Shown here piece by piece: positions 11,468 to 21,312 of a DNA stretch of 64,000 nt (its first letter is position 1; the number at the start of each line of letters is the position of its first letter). The notes under the pieces were generated by a model. That model saw only the letters and a program-made list of their open reading frames with translations, was not told the origin of the DNA and made no database searches. Source of the DNA: an uncultured Clostridia bacterium (GTDB taxonomy: Bacteria > Bacillota > Clostridia > Oscillospirales > Ruminococcaceae); NCBI GenBank assembly GCA_947632025.1, contig CANRNN010000009.1, positions 1 through 64,000 of the forward strand, in the 5' to 3' direction. The position numbers and the translations under genes were made by a program.

Positions 11468-12151
11468 CTACAAGATTCTTGAATTATTTATGACCAATCC
11501 GAAAGCAACTCCAAGAGAGCCGGCAGCTGTGCGGCAGAGGGTCATTCTTCCGAGAAATATCTCGAAATACTCCATTACTGAGCTTATCTTCGTATCTATT
11601 GTCAGTTCGAGAACAAGCTCTTTTTTATCATCAGAGAATTTCAGCTCGGACTTTTCAACGGCATAGTTCACGCGGTCGTGAATATCGGAAATATATCCTG
11701 TCTTTGCTTGTTCACGTTCGGGAGCGCGGACGCGGCTTCGGCGAACATCGGATTTATCCGCGATTATGAGCGCAGCGGCGATAGGCGTTACCGGAGCGGC
11801 AGCGGTTTCGTCGTGATTTCCGATTGCCGAAATTATCATTGCTATCTCTGAGGCGGGCATTCCTAAACGATCCAGAAGCCTGAATGCCATAACAGCGCCT
11901 GTCTGGGCGTGACCCACTCTGTTCACGACATTTCCTATATCGTGCATATAAGCGGCGATCTGTGCGAGTTCGCAGGTACGGTCATCAAAACCGAGAGTAT
12001 TTAAAATAAGGTAAGCTGTATCGGCTGCACGTTCGACGTGAGCATTGGAATGTTCGGTATATCCGATAGAATTGAGTGCTGCGTCTGCCAGGCTGATGTA
12101 AGTCTGAACATCTTTATTTGTTTTTATGTATTGGTAAGTTACATTACTCAT
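11468..12151 (-). CDS. HD-domain phosphohydrolase-like protein
   Basis: HVERAADTAYLIL...QIAAYMHDIGN...NHDE...IIADKSDVRRSR. Confidence 0.75.
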   Translation of the reverse strand: MSNVTYQYIKTNKDVQTYISLADAALNSIGYTEHSNAHVERAADTAYLILNTLGFDDRTCELAQIAAYMHDIGNVVNRVGHAQTGAVMAFRLLDRLGMPASEIAMIISAIGNHDETAAAPVTPIAAALIIADKSDVRRSRVRAPEREQAKTGYISDIHDRVNYAVEKSELKFSDDKKELVLELTIDTKISSVMEYFEIFLGRMTLCRTAAGSLGVAFGLVINNSRIL

Positions 12152-12205
12152 AACGATCCCTCCGAGAACATTATAGCAAATTTGCTAAAAAATTTCAAGT
12201 CCCCC

Positions 12206-12234
12206 TTGACAAATATTATTTTCTGTGGTATAAT
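12206..12234 (+). promoter_or_regulatory. Sigma-A-type promoter of tRNA-Ser
   Basis: TTGACA-17 bp-TATAAT. Confidence 0.8.
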
Positions 12235-12270
12235 AAAATTTGTGAGGTTTTTCTTTTATTTATTTGAAAC

Positions 12271-12359
12271 GGAGAGGTATCGAAGTGGTCATAACGAGGC
12301 GGTCTTGAAAACCGTTTGGGAGCAATCCCACAAGGGTTCGAATCCCTTCCTCTCCGCCA
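12271..12359 (+). tRNA. tRNA-Ser (anticodon TGA), CCA encoded
   Basis: GGAGAGG acceptor pairs with CCTCTCC; anticodon arm CGGTCTTGAAAACCG; long variable arm; GGTTCGAATCC T-loop; 3' GCCA. Confidence 0.95.
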
Positions 12360-12410
12360 GCAGGGCATAGCCCTGCACCGATTCCCAGCAGGGGTGGCTC
12401 TGCTGGGAAT
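12360..12410 (+). terminator. Tandem hairpins downstream of tRNA-Ser
   Basis: GCAGGG-catag-CCCTGC then ATTCCCAGCAG-gggtggct-CTGCTGGGAAT followed by GTTGTTTTCT. Confidence 0.6.
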
Positions 12411-12660
12411 GTTGTTTTCTGTAAGGATATAATGTTAATTTTTTTATCAAGGTCAGACAGCCTGTGTGACCGGCGGCAAGTTCGTCTCGCAGGCTCCTGC
12501 GGGACGATTTGTTTTCTCTCGAATTAAAAGAAATCAAAGGACAGACAGTTGGTAGAGCAATGCCCTGTACCTATTATGCCCCTCACGTTGCTGCGGGGTA
12601 TTTTATACTGCGGGAGAATAAAGGACAAACTTCAAACTTTATGTGCATAAATTTGATGAA

Positions 12661-12690
12661 CGCCGGACTTCGATTTGAGTCCGGCGTTTT
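12661..12690. terminator. Terminator hairpin
   Basis: CGCCGGACT-tcgattt-GAGTCCGGCG-TTTTTAT. Confidence 0.65.
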
Positions 12691-12762
12691 TATAATCAAT
12701 ATTAAACCTTGCTTTTTTGGCAGAAGTATGTTATAATGTATCAAAAAGGGGGGAGTGAATAT

Positions 12763-13107
12763 ATGAAAAAAACATTTTTTCATACTGGCGCGCAAATTTG
12801 CACTTTGGCTTTTATAGCCGTTAATACTATATACATAACTCCTATGTTTATTTTATTGGCACTTGCCTACAACTATAATCCGCTAGAATTGGAATTGGCA
12901 AGAAATTATTTTATTTCATTCATCTTATATATTGGATTAAGACTGATGTGGTTTTTCATCGCTTTTGACGTTTTTTTTATCATATTATACATTAGCCAAT
13001 TTATAAAAACAAGAAAACGTGGTATGTTCATTTTTTCTTTGGTAATAGCTATTAGCAACATTTTATTAAATTCCATTTGCTTTTTTCTGACTCCGATGAC
13101 AATATAA
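12763..13107 (+). CDS. Small hypothetical integral membrane protein
   Basis: Start MKKTFFHTG behind AAAGGGGGGAG; three to four hydrophobic segments. Confidence 0.55.
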   Translation: MKKTFFHTGAQICTLAFIAVNTIYITPMFILLALAYNYNPLELELARNYFISFILYIGLRLMWFFIAFDVFFIILYISQFIKTRKRGMFIFSLVIAISNILLNSICFFLTPMTI

Positions 13108-13234
13108 CTTGCCATAAATGTTTTCTGTGTAAATTTATTAACATACACAATGAAAGTACACCCTGTTATGAAAAAGATAATCTCCCTGTTAGTGGACCTT
13201 ACTGCATCTGAATGTTTTTAGTGCCAAAAATGTC

Positions 13235-13263
13235 TTGCAATTAAGGAAAAAATGTGCTATAAT
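13235..13263 (+). promoter_or_regulatory. Promoter of cobalamin biosynthesis operon
   Basis: TTGCAA-17 bp-TATAAT with extended TGC -10. Confidence 0.7.
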
Positions 13264-13312
13264 AAATATGTATGTTGATTTTCTACTAAATTGCGTTTTT
13301 ATAGGTGCCTGA

Positions 13313-14461
13313 ATGTTTGAAAAGTACATTTTGCGCGGCGGACGAAAGCTCCGCTGCGGATATACCACCGGTTCGTGCGCTGCCGCAGCAGCGGGCGCGG
13401 CAGCGGAAATGCTGCTGTCGGGCAGGATCTTATCGGAATATTCAATAGAAACCCCAAAGGGAATTTCACTCTCGCTTGAGATCCTTAACGGGATAATTTC
13501 CGATAAGTCAGCTTCTTGTGCCGTTAGAAAGGACGGCGGCGACGATATCGACGCGACAGACGGGATACTCGTTTGTGCAAGTGTGAAAAAACTGCCGGAC
13601 GGTGTCGCGATCTTCGGCGGCAAGGGCGTGGGAAAAGTCACAAAAGCCGGACTTGACAGACCAGTAGGGGATTTTGCAATAAACTCCGTTCCGAGAAAAA
13701 TGATAGAGGATAATCTCGCGAGGGCTGCCGAAAAATTCGGCTACACAGGCGGATTTTCAGTGGAAATTTCCGTCCCCGACGGCGAGCGTATCGCCGAAAA
13801 GACTTACAATCCGAGAATGGGTATCGAGGGCGGTATCTCTATCATCGGCACTACGGGGATCGTCGAGCCGATGAGCCGAGCAGCGCTTGTGGATACTATC
13901 CGAGCCGAGGCGAAGATGCGCCGTGCGGAGGGCGTGGAAAATCTCGTCCTTACACTTGGAAATTACGGAGAGAGTTTTCTTTCGGAGAATTTTCCGTTTT
14001 TCGAGGAACGCTCCGTGAAATGCTCAAATTTTATCGGTGAGGCGGTCGATATAGCCGCTGAGGAGTGTTTTTCAAGCGTGCTGTTGGTCGGGCATTTCGG
14101 GAAAATGGTAAAGGTCGGCGCCGGAATTATGAATACGCACTCCCGCGAGGCTGACGGCAGAATGGAAGTGCTTGTGACGTGCGGTCTTAAGGCGGGAGTG
14201 CCCGTCGAAAAGCTGCGGAAAATCCCGGAATGTGTGACGGTAGATCACGCTCTTGAGGTGCTTGACGAAAAAGAACGCGAAAGAACGCTTGAGATCCTTG
14301 CGGAGCAGGTGGGTTTTTACCTGAATACACGAGCCGCAGGTACTCTTAAGATCGGCGCATTGATGTTTTCGGACAAGTTGAATATTTTCGTGAAAACCAA
14401 AAACGCCGACGATATCATCGGCAGGATACGGAGTGAGATCACTTCAAAAAACAATCTGTGA
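13313..14461 (+). CDS. cbiD: Cobalt-precorrin-5B (C1)-methyltransferase
   Basis: LRCGYTTGSCAAAAA, DGGDDIDATDG, GGKGVGKVTKAGL, GHFGKMVKVGAGIMNTHS. Confidence 0.95.
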   Translation: MFEKYILRGGRKLRCGYTTGSCAAAAAGAAAEMLLSGRILSEYSIETPKGISLSLEILNGIISDKSASCAVRKDGGDDIDATDGILVCASVKKLPDGVAIFGGKGVGKVTKAGLDRPVGDFAINSVPRKMIEDNLARAAEKFGYTGGFSVEISVPDGERIAEKTYNPRMGIEGGISIIGTTGIVEPMSRAALVDTIRAEAKMRRAEGVENLVLTLGNYGESFLSENFPFFEERSVKCSNFIGEAVDIAAEECFSSVLLVGHFGKMVKVGAGIMNTHSREADGRMEVLVTCGLKAGVPVEKLRKIPECVTVDHALEVLDEKERERTLEILAEQVGFYLNTRAAGTLKIGALMFSDKLNIFVKTKNADDIIGRIRSEITSKNNL

Positions 14462-14470
14462 GGCGGTACT

Positions 14471-15226
14471 ATGGTGCATTTTGTCGGAGCGGGAAGCGGC
14501 GCGGCGGATCTGATAACTTTGAGGGGAAAGGCTATCCTCGAAAGCGCGGACGTGATAATTTACGCGGGGTCGCTTGTAAATCCGAAGCTTCTGAAATTCG
14601 CGAAAAAAGACTGCGAGATCTTTAACAGCGCGGAAATGACGCTCGACGAAGTGATCTCTGTAATGGAAAGATCCGAGCGGGAAAACAAGACCACGGCGCG
14701 TCTGCACACGGGTGATCCGTCGCTTTACGGCGCTGTCCGCGAGCAGATGGACAGGCTGGCGGAAAAGGGGATAGAGTTTGACGTTTGCCCCGGAGTAAGT
14801 TCAATGTGCGGGGCGGCAGCGGCTCTCAAGGCGGAATATACACTGCCCGGAGTGTCGCAGAGCGTGATAATAACGCGGCTCGCGGGGCGAACGGACGTTC
14901 CGGAAAGAGAATCCGTAGAAAGTCTGGCGGCTCACGGGGCGACAATGGTCATTTTTTTGAGTTCGGGAATGACCGGTGAGCTTTCACGTCAGCTGATAAA
15001 TGGCGGCTGCACTTCGGAAACGCCTGCGGCGATAGTTTACAAGGCAACATGGGAGGACGAAAAAATCGTTCGGTGTACGGTCGGGACTCTCGAAAAAGCC
15101 GCTTCGGAAAACGGGATCTCAAAGACTGCGCTTATTGTTGTCGGGAATTTTCTCGGAGATGATTACGAGCTTTCAAAGCTGTATGATAAGGATTTTTCGA
15201 CGGGTTTCCGAAAGGGGAACGTATGA
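14471..15226 (+). CDS. cbiF: Cobalt-precorrin-4 C11-methyltransferase
   Basis: VHFVGAGSGAADLITLRG, ADVIIYAGSLVNP, RLHTGDPSLYGA, CPGVSS. Confidence 0.95.
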   Translation: MVHFVGAGSGAADLITLRGKAILESADVIIYAGSLVNPKLLKFAKKDCEIFNSAEMTLDEVISVMERSERENKTTARLHTGDPSLYGAVREQMDRLAEKGIEFDVCPGVSSMCGAAAALKAEYTLPGVSQSVIITRLAGRTDVPERESVESLAAHGATMVIFLSSGMTGELSRQLINGGCTSETPAAIVYKATWEDEKIVRCTVGTLEKAASENGISKTALIVVGNFLGDDYELSKLYDKDFSTGFRKGNV

Positions 15227-16269
15227 GAGCAGCAATAATTTCCGTGACGGAAAAAGGAGCTGTGCTGGGAGAAAAGATTGCCGAAAGGCTTTTTCCCGAA
15301 ATCCCCGCAAAAAGGTTCTGTTTCAGGAAAAATTCCGTCGGTATCCCGCATAACGGCGCGGAATTTTACGACGATCTGTCAAAGCTTACGGAGGATGTAT
15401 TCGGAAAGTTCGACGGGATCGTTTTTGTGTGCGCCTGCGGGATAGCCGTTCGTGAGATCGCTCCGTTCGTAAGATCTAAGGCAACCGATCCCGCTGTGAC
15501 GGTGGTCGACGATTGCGGAAAATTCGTCGTGCCTATATTGTCGGGACACCTCGGCGGCGCAAATATTTTAGCCGAAATAATTGCTGAAAAAATCGGAGCT
15601 ATTCCCGTGATAACGACCGCCACGGACATTTCGGGGAAATTTTCACCGGATTCGTTCGCCGCAGCAAACAGGCTTATAGTGACCGACCTTGCTGCGGCAA
15701 AGGCGGTCGCGTCAGCAGTGCTTCGGGGAGAAAAGATCGGACTTAAAAGCGAATTTCCGTTTTTGAACCTGCCTGTGGAGCTAAGTTTGAACGAGAAAAC
15801 AAAAATCGGTATTCAAATCGCAGAAAAACGCTTGACAGAGCCGTTTGAAACGACACTGACGCTTATTCCGAAAAATATAATAGCAGGGGTCGGCTGCCGG
15901 AAAAACACGGAGTTGGCAGAGATCGAAAACGCAGTGTTTTCGAGATTGAGAGAGCTGGGTATCGACGAAAAAAGACTGTGCGCGCTCGCTTCAGCCGATA
16001 TCAAAAGAGGCGAAAAGGGGCTTTTGGAATTCGCCGAAAAATATAAGCTCACACTGAAATTTTTCAGCGCGGAGGAGCTGATGAGCGCCAAGGGAGAATT
16101 TAATTCGTCCGCTTTCGTTGAGAAAATCACGGGCGCGGATAATGTCTGCGAGCGTGCCGCGGTGTGTTTCGGAGGAAGGGTCATCGCGCCGAAAGCCGTA
16201 TCGGGACGCGTCACAACAGCGATAGCGCAGCTTCCCGTCAGACTCGATTTTGAAAGGAGAACGCTATGA
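15223..16269 (+). CDS. cbiG: Cobalt-precorrin 5A hydrolase
   Basis: DGIVFVCACGIAVREIAPFVRSKATDPAVTVVDDCGKFVVPILSGHLGGAN; C-terminal IIAGVGCRKNT. Confidence 0.93.
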   Translation: MRAAIISVTEKGAVLGEKIAERLFPEIPAKRFCFRKNSVGIPHNGAEFYDDLSKLTEDVFGKFDGIVFVCACGIAVREIAPFVRSKATDPAVTVVDDCGKFVVPILSGHLGGANILAEIIAEKIGAIPVITTATDISGKFSPDSFAAANRLIVTDLAAAKAVASAVLRGEKIGLKSEFPFLNLPVELSLNEKTKIGIQIAEKRLTEPFETTLTLIPKNIIAGVGCRKNTELAEIENAVFSRLRELGIDEKRLCALASADIKRGEKGLLEFAEKYKLTLKFFSAEELMSAKGEFNSSAFVEKITGADNVCERAAVCFGGRVIAPKAVSGRVTTAIAQLPVRLDFERRTL

Positions 16270-16994
16270 AATTATACGTTGTCGGGTTTGGCGGAGGAAA
16301 CGCCGAGGGTATGACTTTAGCAGCGAAAACAGCGATAGAACGCAGCGAACTGGTCGTCGGATACACGGTTTACTGCGAGCTTATGCGGGAGGTATTTCCC
16401 GAAAAAGAATACTATTCAACAGGAATGAAAGCCGAAAAAGAACGTGCCGCATACGCTTTGGAACAGGCAAAAAACGGCATTGTGACCGCGCTTGTTTGCA
16501 GCGGCGATTCTCAGGTCTACGGAATGGCGGGGTTGGTGTATGAGCTTTCAGGGAATTTTCCGGAGGTGGAGATCGAGGTCGTTTCGGGAGTTACGGCGGC
16601 AGTTTCCGGGGGCGCTGTACTTGGTTCGCCGCTTACAAATGATTTTGCGGTGGTGTCGCTGTCCGACCTGCTGACGCCGTGGGATGTCATTGAAAAACGG
16701 CTTCGCGGAGCGGCTTGCGGGGATTTCGTCACCGCTATCTATAATCCAACTTCAAAAAAAAGGGTCGACAATCTCAGGAAAGCCTGCGATATTTTTTTGG
16801 AATACCGTGATAAAAATACAGTCTGCGGCGTTGCGAAAAACATCGGAAGAAAAGGCGAAAACGGCTTGATAATGCGGCTCTGCGAGCTTCGGGAATACAA
16901 GGCGGATATGTTTTCGACGGTTTTTATCGGAAATTCGCAGACGAAAATAATTCGCGGTAAAATGGTGACTTCAAGAGGTTATCACGATGTTTAA
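16266..16994 (+). CDS. cbiH: Precorrin-3B C17-methyltransferase
   Basis: VVGFGGGNAEGMTLAAKTAIERSELVVGYTVY, CSGDSQVYGMAG, SLSDLLTPWDVIEKR. Confidence 0.93.
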   Translation: MKLYVVGFGGGNAEGMTLAAKTAIERSELVVGYTVYCELMREVFPEKEYYSTGMKAEKERAAYALEQAKNGIVTALVCSGDSQVYGMAGLVYELSGNFPEVEIEVVSGVTAAVSGGAVLGSPLTNDFAVVSLSDLLTPWDVIEKRLRGAACGDFVTAIYNPTSKKRVDNLRKACDIFLEYRDKNTVCGVAKNIGRKGENGLIMRLCELREYKADMFSTVFIGNSQTKIIRGKMVTSRGYHDV

Positions 16995-17745
16995 GGCACT
17001 TGTCTTCGCAGGGACGACGGAGGGCAGACAGCTTGCGGAATTCTGTGCAGAATCGCATATTGATGTGGATTTTTCGGTGGCAAGCGAACGAGGCGGAGAA
17101 ATTATTTCCGCGGTTTCCGATAAATTCGGGATTTTTATAGGAAAAAAGAATTCAGCCGAAATAAAAGAGCTTATCTCGCGTGAAAATTACGGAATCGTTT
17201 TCGACGCGACGCACCCGTACGCCGTGGAGGTTTCAAAAAATATTTCCAAGGCGTGTTCGGAATTGAACGTTGAATTGTTCAGGGTGATGCGCGAAAAATC
17301 AACGGAAAAATTCGGGCTGTACGTTAAAGACCTTGAAGAACTGATAACGCTGTTAAACGGCTCTGACAAACCGATCTTAAGCACTCTCGGAAGCAAGGAA
17401 GCAGCGATTTTCAAACGCGTGAAAAACTTTCGGGAAAGAGTGTGGCTAAGGATCCTTCCGGACGAAAAAGCAATTGAATACTGTCTGGAATGCGGATTCA
17501 GGCGGGAGCAGATCATAACGGGCTGCGGACCGTTTTCCGTTGAGGAAAATCTGCGTGATCTAAGAGCGTCAAACGCGGGATTCTTAATTACAAAGGACAG
17601 CGGAAAAATCGGCGGATACCCCGAAAAAACGGCTTCAGCAAAGGAATTGGGAGTTACGTTGGTAACGATAGATCGACCGGACGAGAACGGCATATCTCTC
17701 GCCGACGCTGTCAGAATAATCAAGGAAAGGAGCGGAAAGACGTGA
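16987..17745 (+). CDS. cbiJ: Precorrin-6A reductase
   Basis: ALVFAGTTEGRQLAEF, FDATHPYAVEVSKNI, ITKDSGKIGGYPEKTASAKELG. Confidence 0.9.
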   Translation: MFKALVFAGTTEGRQLAEFCAESHIDVDFSVASERGGEIISAVSDKFGIFIGKKNSAEIKELISRENYGIVFDATHPYAVEVSKNISKACSELNVELFRVMREKSTEKFGLYVKDLEELITLLNGSDKPILSTLGSKEAAIFKRVKNFRERVWLRILPDEKAIEYCLECGFRREQIITGCGPFSVEENLRDLRASNAGFLITKDSGKIGGYPEKTASAKELGVTLVTIDRPDENGISLADAVRIIKERSGKT

Positions 17746-18935
17746 AGGTTTTTCTCGTCGGAACAGGTGTTGACGGAAAAAATACTTTGACAAATAAAGC
17801 AGCGGAAATTATTGAAAATTCCGATCTTATTATCGGCGCAAATCGCATTGTAAAGCCGTTTTCAAACGATAAAAAAAATATTTTTACGACGTGGGACACA
17901 GACGAGATCGTGAATATTCTGAAAAATAATTCGTTTGAAAATGCTGCGGTCCTGCTTTCGGGCGACACAGGTTTTTTTAGTCTTGCGGAAAAGCTTTCAC
18001 GGATTTTAAGTGATTTTCAGACGGAAATTATTTGCGGGATATCGTCGGTTTCATATTTCTTTTCAAAGCTCGGAAAACCGTGGCAGAATGCGAAATTTAT
18101 CACTCTTCACGGGAGAGAAAATTCGATTGCGAGAAACACTGCGTCAAACGAATTTTGCTTTTTCCTTTTGGGCGGAAATTATTCTCCGTCAGACGTCTGC
18201 CAAAGGCTGAATGAATTCGGTCTGGGCGAAATTGACGTTTACGTCGGCGAAAATTTGGGCTATGAAAACGAAAAAATTACGCATGGTAAAGCGAAAGATC
18301 TTGTTTTCGGAAGTTTTGGGAAACTGTGTGTTATTCTCACGGAAAATAAAAATTACGAGATAAATGCCCGCTGCGGAATTCCCGATGAGGAATTTATACG
18401 CGGAAAAATTCCGATGACAAAATCCGAAATACGCGCACTTGTTATTTCAAAGCTTCAAATAAAAAGCAGCGATGTTTGTTGGGATATAGGCGGGGGAACA
18501 GGCTCGGTCACGGTTGAAATGGCTTTGCAATGCGCTTTTGGAAAGGTGTATTCAGTCGAAAAAAATCATGATGCAGTTCAGCTTATCCGTGCGAACAGTC
18601 TTAAATTTTCGTGTGATAATGTCGAAGTCGCTGAGGGAAAAGCGCCTGAGATCCTTGACGTTCTCCCGCCGCCCGACCGCGTGTTTATCGGCGGAACAAG
18701 CGGAAAAATCAACGAGATTTTAGATGCGGTCCTCGAAAAAAATCCATATGCGAAAATTGTTGCAACGGCAATTTCAATCGAAACGGTATCGTCAATTATC
18801 GAATATATGAAGTCGCGGAATTTCGGCTGCCGAGAGGTGATACAAGCTGCTGTGTCGCGGTCTGATGAGGTCAGAGGTCATACGATGCTCCGAGCCGAAA
18901 ATCCGATTTTTATTGTAAAGGGAGCGCTCAAATGA
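17742..18935 (+). CDS. cbiET: Fused precorrin-6Y methyltransferase/decarboxylase (CbiE-CbiT)
   Basis: N-terminal VFLVGTGVDGKNTLTNKA and LLSGDTGFFSLAEKL; C-terminal IPMTKSEIRALVISKL, CWDIGGGTGSVTVEMA. Confidence 0.92.
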   Translation: MKVFLVGTGVDGKNTLTNKAAEIIENSDLIIGANRIVKPFSNDKKNIFTTWDTDEIVNILKNNSFENAAVLLSGDTGFFSLAEKLSRILSDFQTEIICGISSVSYFFSKLGKPWQNAKFITLHGRENSIARNTASNEFCFFLLGGNYSPSDVCQRLNEFGLGEIDVYVGENLGYENEKITHGKAKDLVFGSFGKLCVILTENKNYEINARCGIPDEEFIRGKIPMTKSEIRALVISKLQIKSSDVCWDIGGGTGSVTVEMALQCAFGKVYSVEKNHDAVQLIRANSLKFSCDNVEVAEGKAPEILDVLPPPDRVFIGGTSGKINEILDAVLEKNPYAKIVATAISIETVSSIIEYMKSRNFGCREVIQAAVSRSDEVRGHTMLRAENPIFIVKGALK

Positions 18936-20260
18936 AGCGGATAATAATTGCGGGAACGCACAGCGGCTGCGGAAAAACCACAGTCACCTGCGCCGTTCTG
19001 GAGGCTCTCAAACGGCGCTGCAGTAACGTTTCTTCGTTCAAATGCGGACCCGATTACATTGATCCGATGTTCCACAAAAAGGTTCTCGGAATTGATTCGC
19101 ACAATCTTGACAGTTTTTTTTGCGACGACAATACGCTTAAATTTTTGACGAACAAATATTCGGGTGAAATTTCCGTAATTGAGGGCGTGATGGGCTATTT
19201 TGACGGAATTCCGGAACGAGGTTCGGCTTATTCTTTAAGCGGGATTTTGTCCACAGGAGCGATAATCGTCATTGACTGCAAGGGCGCGTCGGAGTCAATA
19301 GGCGCGATGATAAAGGGATTCCTGGAATATAAAAAGCCGAATGGTGTGTGTGGATTTATTTTCAATCGACTGCCGGAACGCTTGAAACCGCGTATTGAAG
19401 AGCTTTGTAACTCGCTTGGGACGGAATATTTGGGTATGCTTCCAAAGCTCGATTTTTCATTTGAATCGCGGAATTTGGGACTTGTGACAGCTGATGAGGT
19501 CGGTGAAATTACGCTTAAAATTAAAAAGCTCGGTGATCTGGCGGAAAAATATATTCGGCTTGACAGAATTCTTGAAATAAGCGAGTGCGGAAGTCTGAAC
19601 TGTGAAGAAATAAATATTCCTCGAATGGTCGAAAAACCGCTTCGTATTGCGGTCGCACAGGATAGCGCTTTTTCATTTGCCTATTCGGAAAATTTAGATA
19701 TTTTGCGTGAAATGGGCTGTGAAATTGAATTTTTTTCGCCGATCTTCGATAAAAATATTCCGGATAAATGCTGTGGAATTTATATTTGCGGAGGGTATCC
19801 GGAACTTTATGCAAAAGAATTGTCAGAAAATAAAAAAATGCTGTTCTCGTTAAAAAAATCAATTCAAAGCGGGATACCGATAATTGCCGAATGCGGCGGT
19901 TTTATGTACCTTCACAAACGGCTTCGTGACGCAGATAATAGGGAATTCGACGGCGTCGGGACAATTGACGGAGAAACATTTGAAACCTCGTCGCTCAAAC
20001 GTTTCGGGTATGTTGAATTATGCGCGGATTCGGATAATTTGATCTGTAAAAAAAGCGAAAAAATCAAAGCTCACGAATTTCATTATTGGGACAGCACCGA
20101 CTGCGGAAATGATTTTTCAGCAAAAAAAATCAACGGAGCAACATGGAGATGTGTTCACGCAGATCCGCACTGTTATGCGGGATTTCCGCATTTGTATTTT
20201 TATTCGGATATAAATATTGCAATAAATTTTGTTCGTGAATGTATGAAATTTGGAGGCTAA
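18932..20260 (+). CDS. cbiA: Cobyrinic acid a,c-diamide synthase
   Basis: IIAGTHSGCGKTTVTCAVL, FKCGPDYIDPMFH, ICGGYPELYAKEL, AECGGFMYL. Confidence 0.95.
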   Translation: MKRIIIAGTHSGCGKTTVTCAVLEALKRRCSNVSSFKCGPDYIDPMFHKKVLGIDSHNLDSFFCDDNTLKFLTNKYSGEISVIEGVMGYFDGIPERGSAYSLSGILSTGAIIVIDCKGASESIGAMIKGFLEYKKPNGVCGFIFNRLPERLKPRIEELCNSLGTEYLGMLPKLDFSFESRNLGLVTADEVGEITLKIKKLGDLAEKYIRLDRILEISECGSLNCEEINIPRMVEKPLRIAVAQDSAFSFAYSENLDILREMGCEIEFFSPIFDKNIPDKCCGIYICGGYPELYAKELSENKKMLFSLKKSIQSGIPIIAECGGFMYLHKRLRDADNREFDGVGTIDGETFETSSLKRFGYVELCADSDNLICKKSEKIKAHEFHYWDSTDCGNDFSAKKINGATWRCVHADPHCYAGFPHLYFYSDINIAINFVRECMKFGG

Positions 20261-20262
20261 TT

Positions 20263-21312
20263 ATGAACAGTATATGCGAAATAAAAGCTCCTGACCTTGA
20301 AGCCGAAAAATCAGCCGCCGAAAGATGGAATTCGGTCGCAAAACCGCTTGGAAGTCTGGGACTTCTTGAATCGGCAATAATAAAAATCGCAGGAATACAA
20401 GGTACAGAAAATGTTGACATTTCAAAACGAGCCGTCGCCGTTTTTTGTTCTGACAACGGGATCGTCGAGGAGGGCGTAACACAATCGCCAAGCAGTGTTA
20501 CCGCACTTTGCAGTGCGGATATTTCAGATGGAAAATCAAATATAAACGCGCTTGCGCGTGTGTATTCCGCCGATGTTTCAGCTTATGATGTGGGAATAGT
20601 TTCGGAATTAAACTGTGCGAATCTTGTTGACAGAAAAATTTCATTCGGAACAAAAAATTTCTTAAACGAGCCTGCAATGACTATCGAACAAGCAAAAAAA
20701 GCGGTCAAAATAGGAATAGATGTCGTCAGGGAATTAAAATTAGCGGGATATAAAATTATTGTTGGCGGCGAAATGGGGATCGGAAACACCACATCTGCTT
20801 CGGCAATTTCAAGTGTTTTATTAAATTTGCCCGCGGAAGAGGTTACAGGGCGCGGCGCGGGGTTGGACAGTGCTGGATTGGCGAAAAAAATTTCCGTGAT
20901 AAAACAGGCTTTAGAGCTTCATAAACCGCGTCGTGATGCACCTTTGGACGTTATTTCCAAAATAGGCGGATACGATATCGCGGCGCTTTGCGGGTTGTTT
21001 TTAGGAGGCGGAATTTATCGTGTTCCGATAGTTATTGACGGATTTATTTCTGCTGTCGCGGCAAATCTTGCAGTGATGTTTGCCCCTCTTTCGGCGGAAT
21101 TTATGCTTGCAAGCCACGTTTCGGGTGAGCCTGCGGCAGAAAAACTCCTCGAAAAAATCGGACAAAAACCTTTGATAAAAGCCGAAATGCGGCTTGGTGA
21201 AGGGACAGGAGGAATTATGCTTCTGCCGCTTCTGGACGGGGCGCTGGCGGTTTATAATTCCGCTCACAGTTTTGAGAATCTCGGAATTGAAAGGTATCGT
21301 GATCTGAAATGA
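20263..21312 (+). CDS. cobT: Nicotinate-nucleotide--dimethylbenzimidazole phosphoribosyltransferase
   Basis: RWNSVAKPLGSLGLLE, CSDNGIVEEGVTQSPSSVTA, GEMGIGNTTSASAISSVLL, GRGAGLD; start after TTTGGAGG. Confidence 0.95.
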   Translation: MNSICEIKAPDLEAEKSAAERWNSVAKPLGSLGLLESAIIKIAGIQGTENVDISKRAVAVFCSDNGIVEEGVTQSPSSVTALCSADISDGKSNINALARVYSADVSAYDVGIVSELNCANLVDRKISFGTKNFLNEPAMTIEQAKKAVKIGIDVVRELKLAGYKIIVGGEMGIGNTTSASAISSVLLNLPAEEVTGRGAGLDSAGLAKKISVIKQALELHKPRRDAPLDVISKIGGYDIAALCGLFLGGGIYRVPIVIDGFISAVAANLAVMFAPLSAEFMLASHVSGEPAAEKLLEKIGQKPLIKAEMRLGEGTGGIMLLPLLDGALAVYNSAHSFENLGIERYRDLK

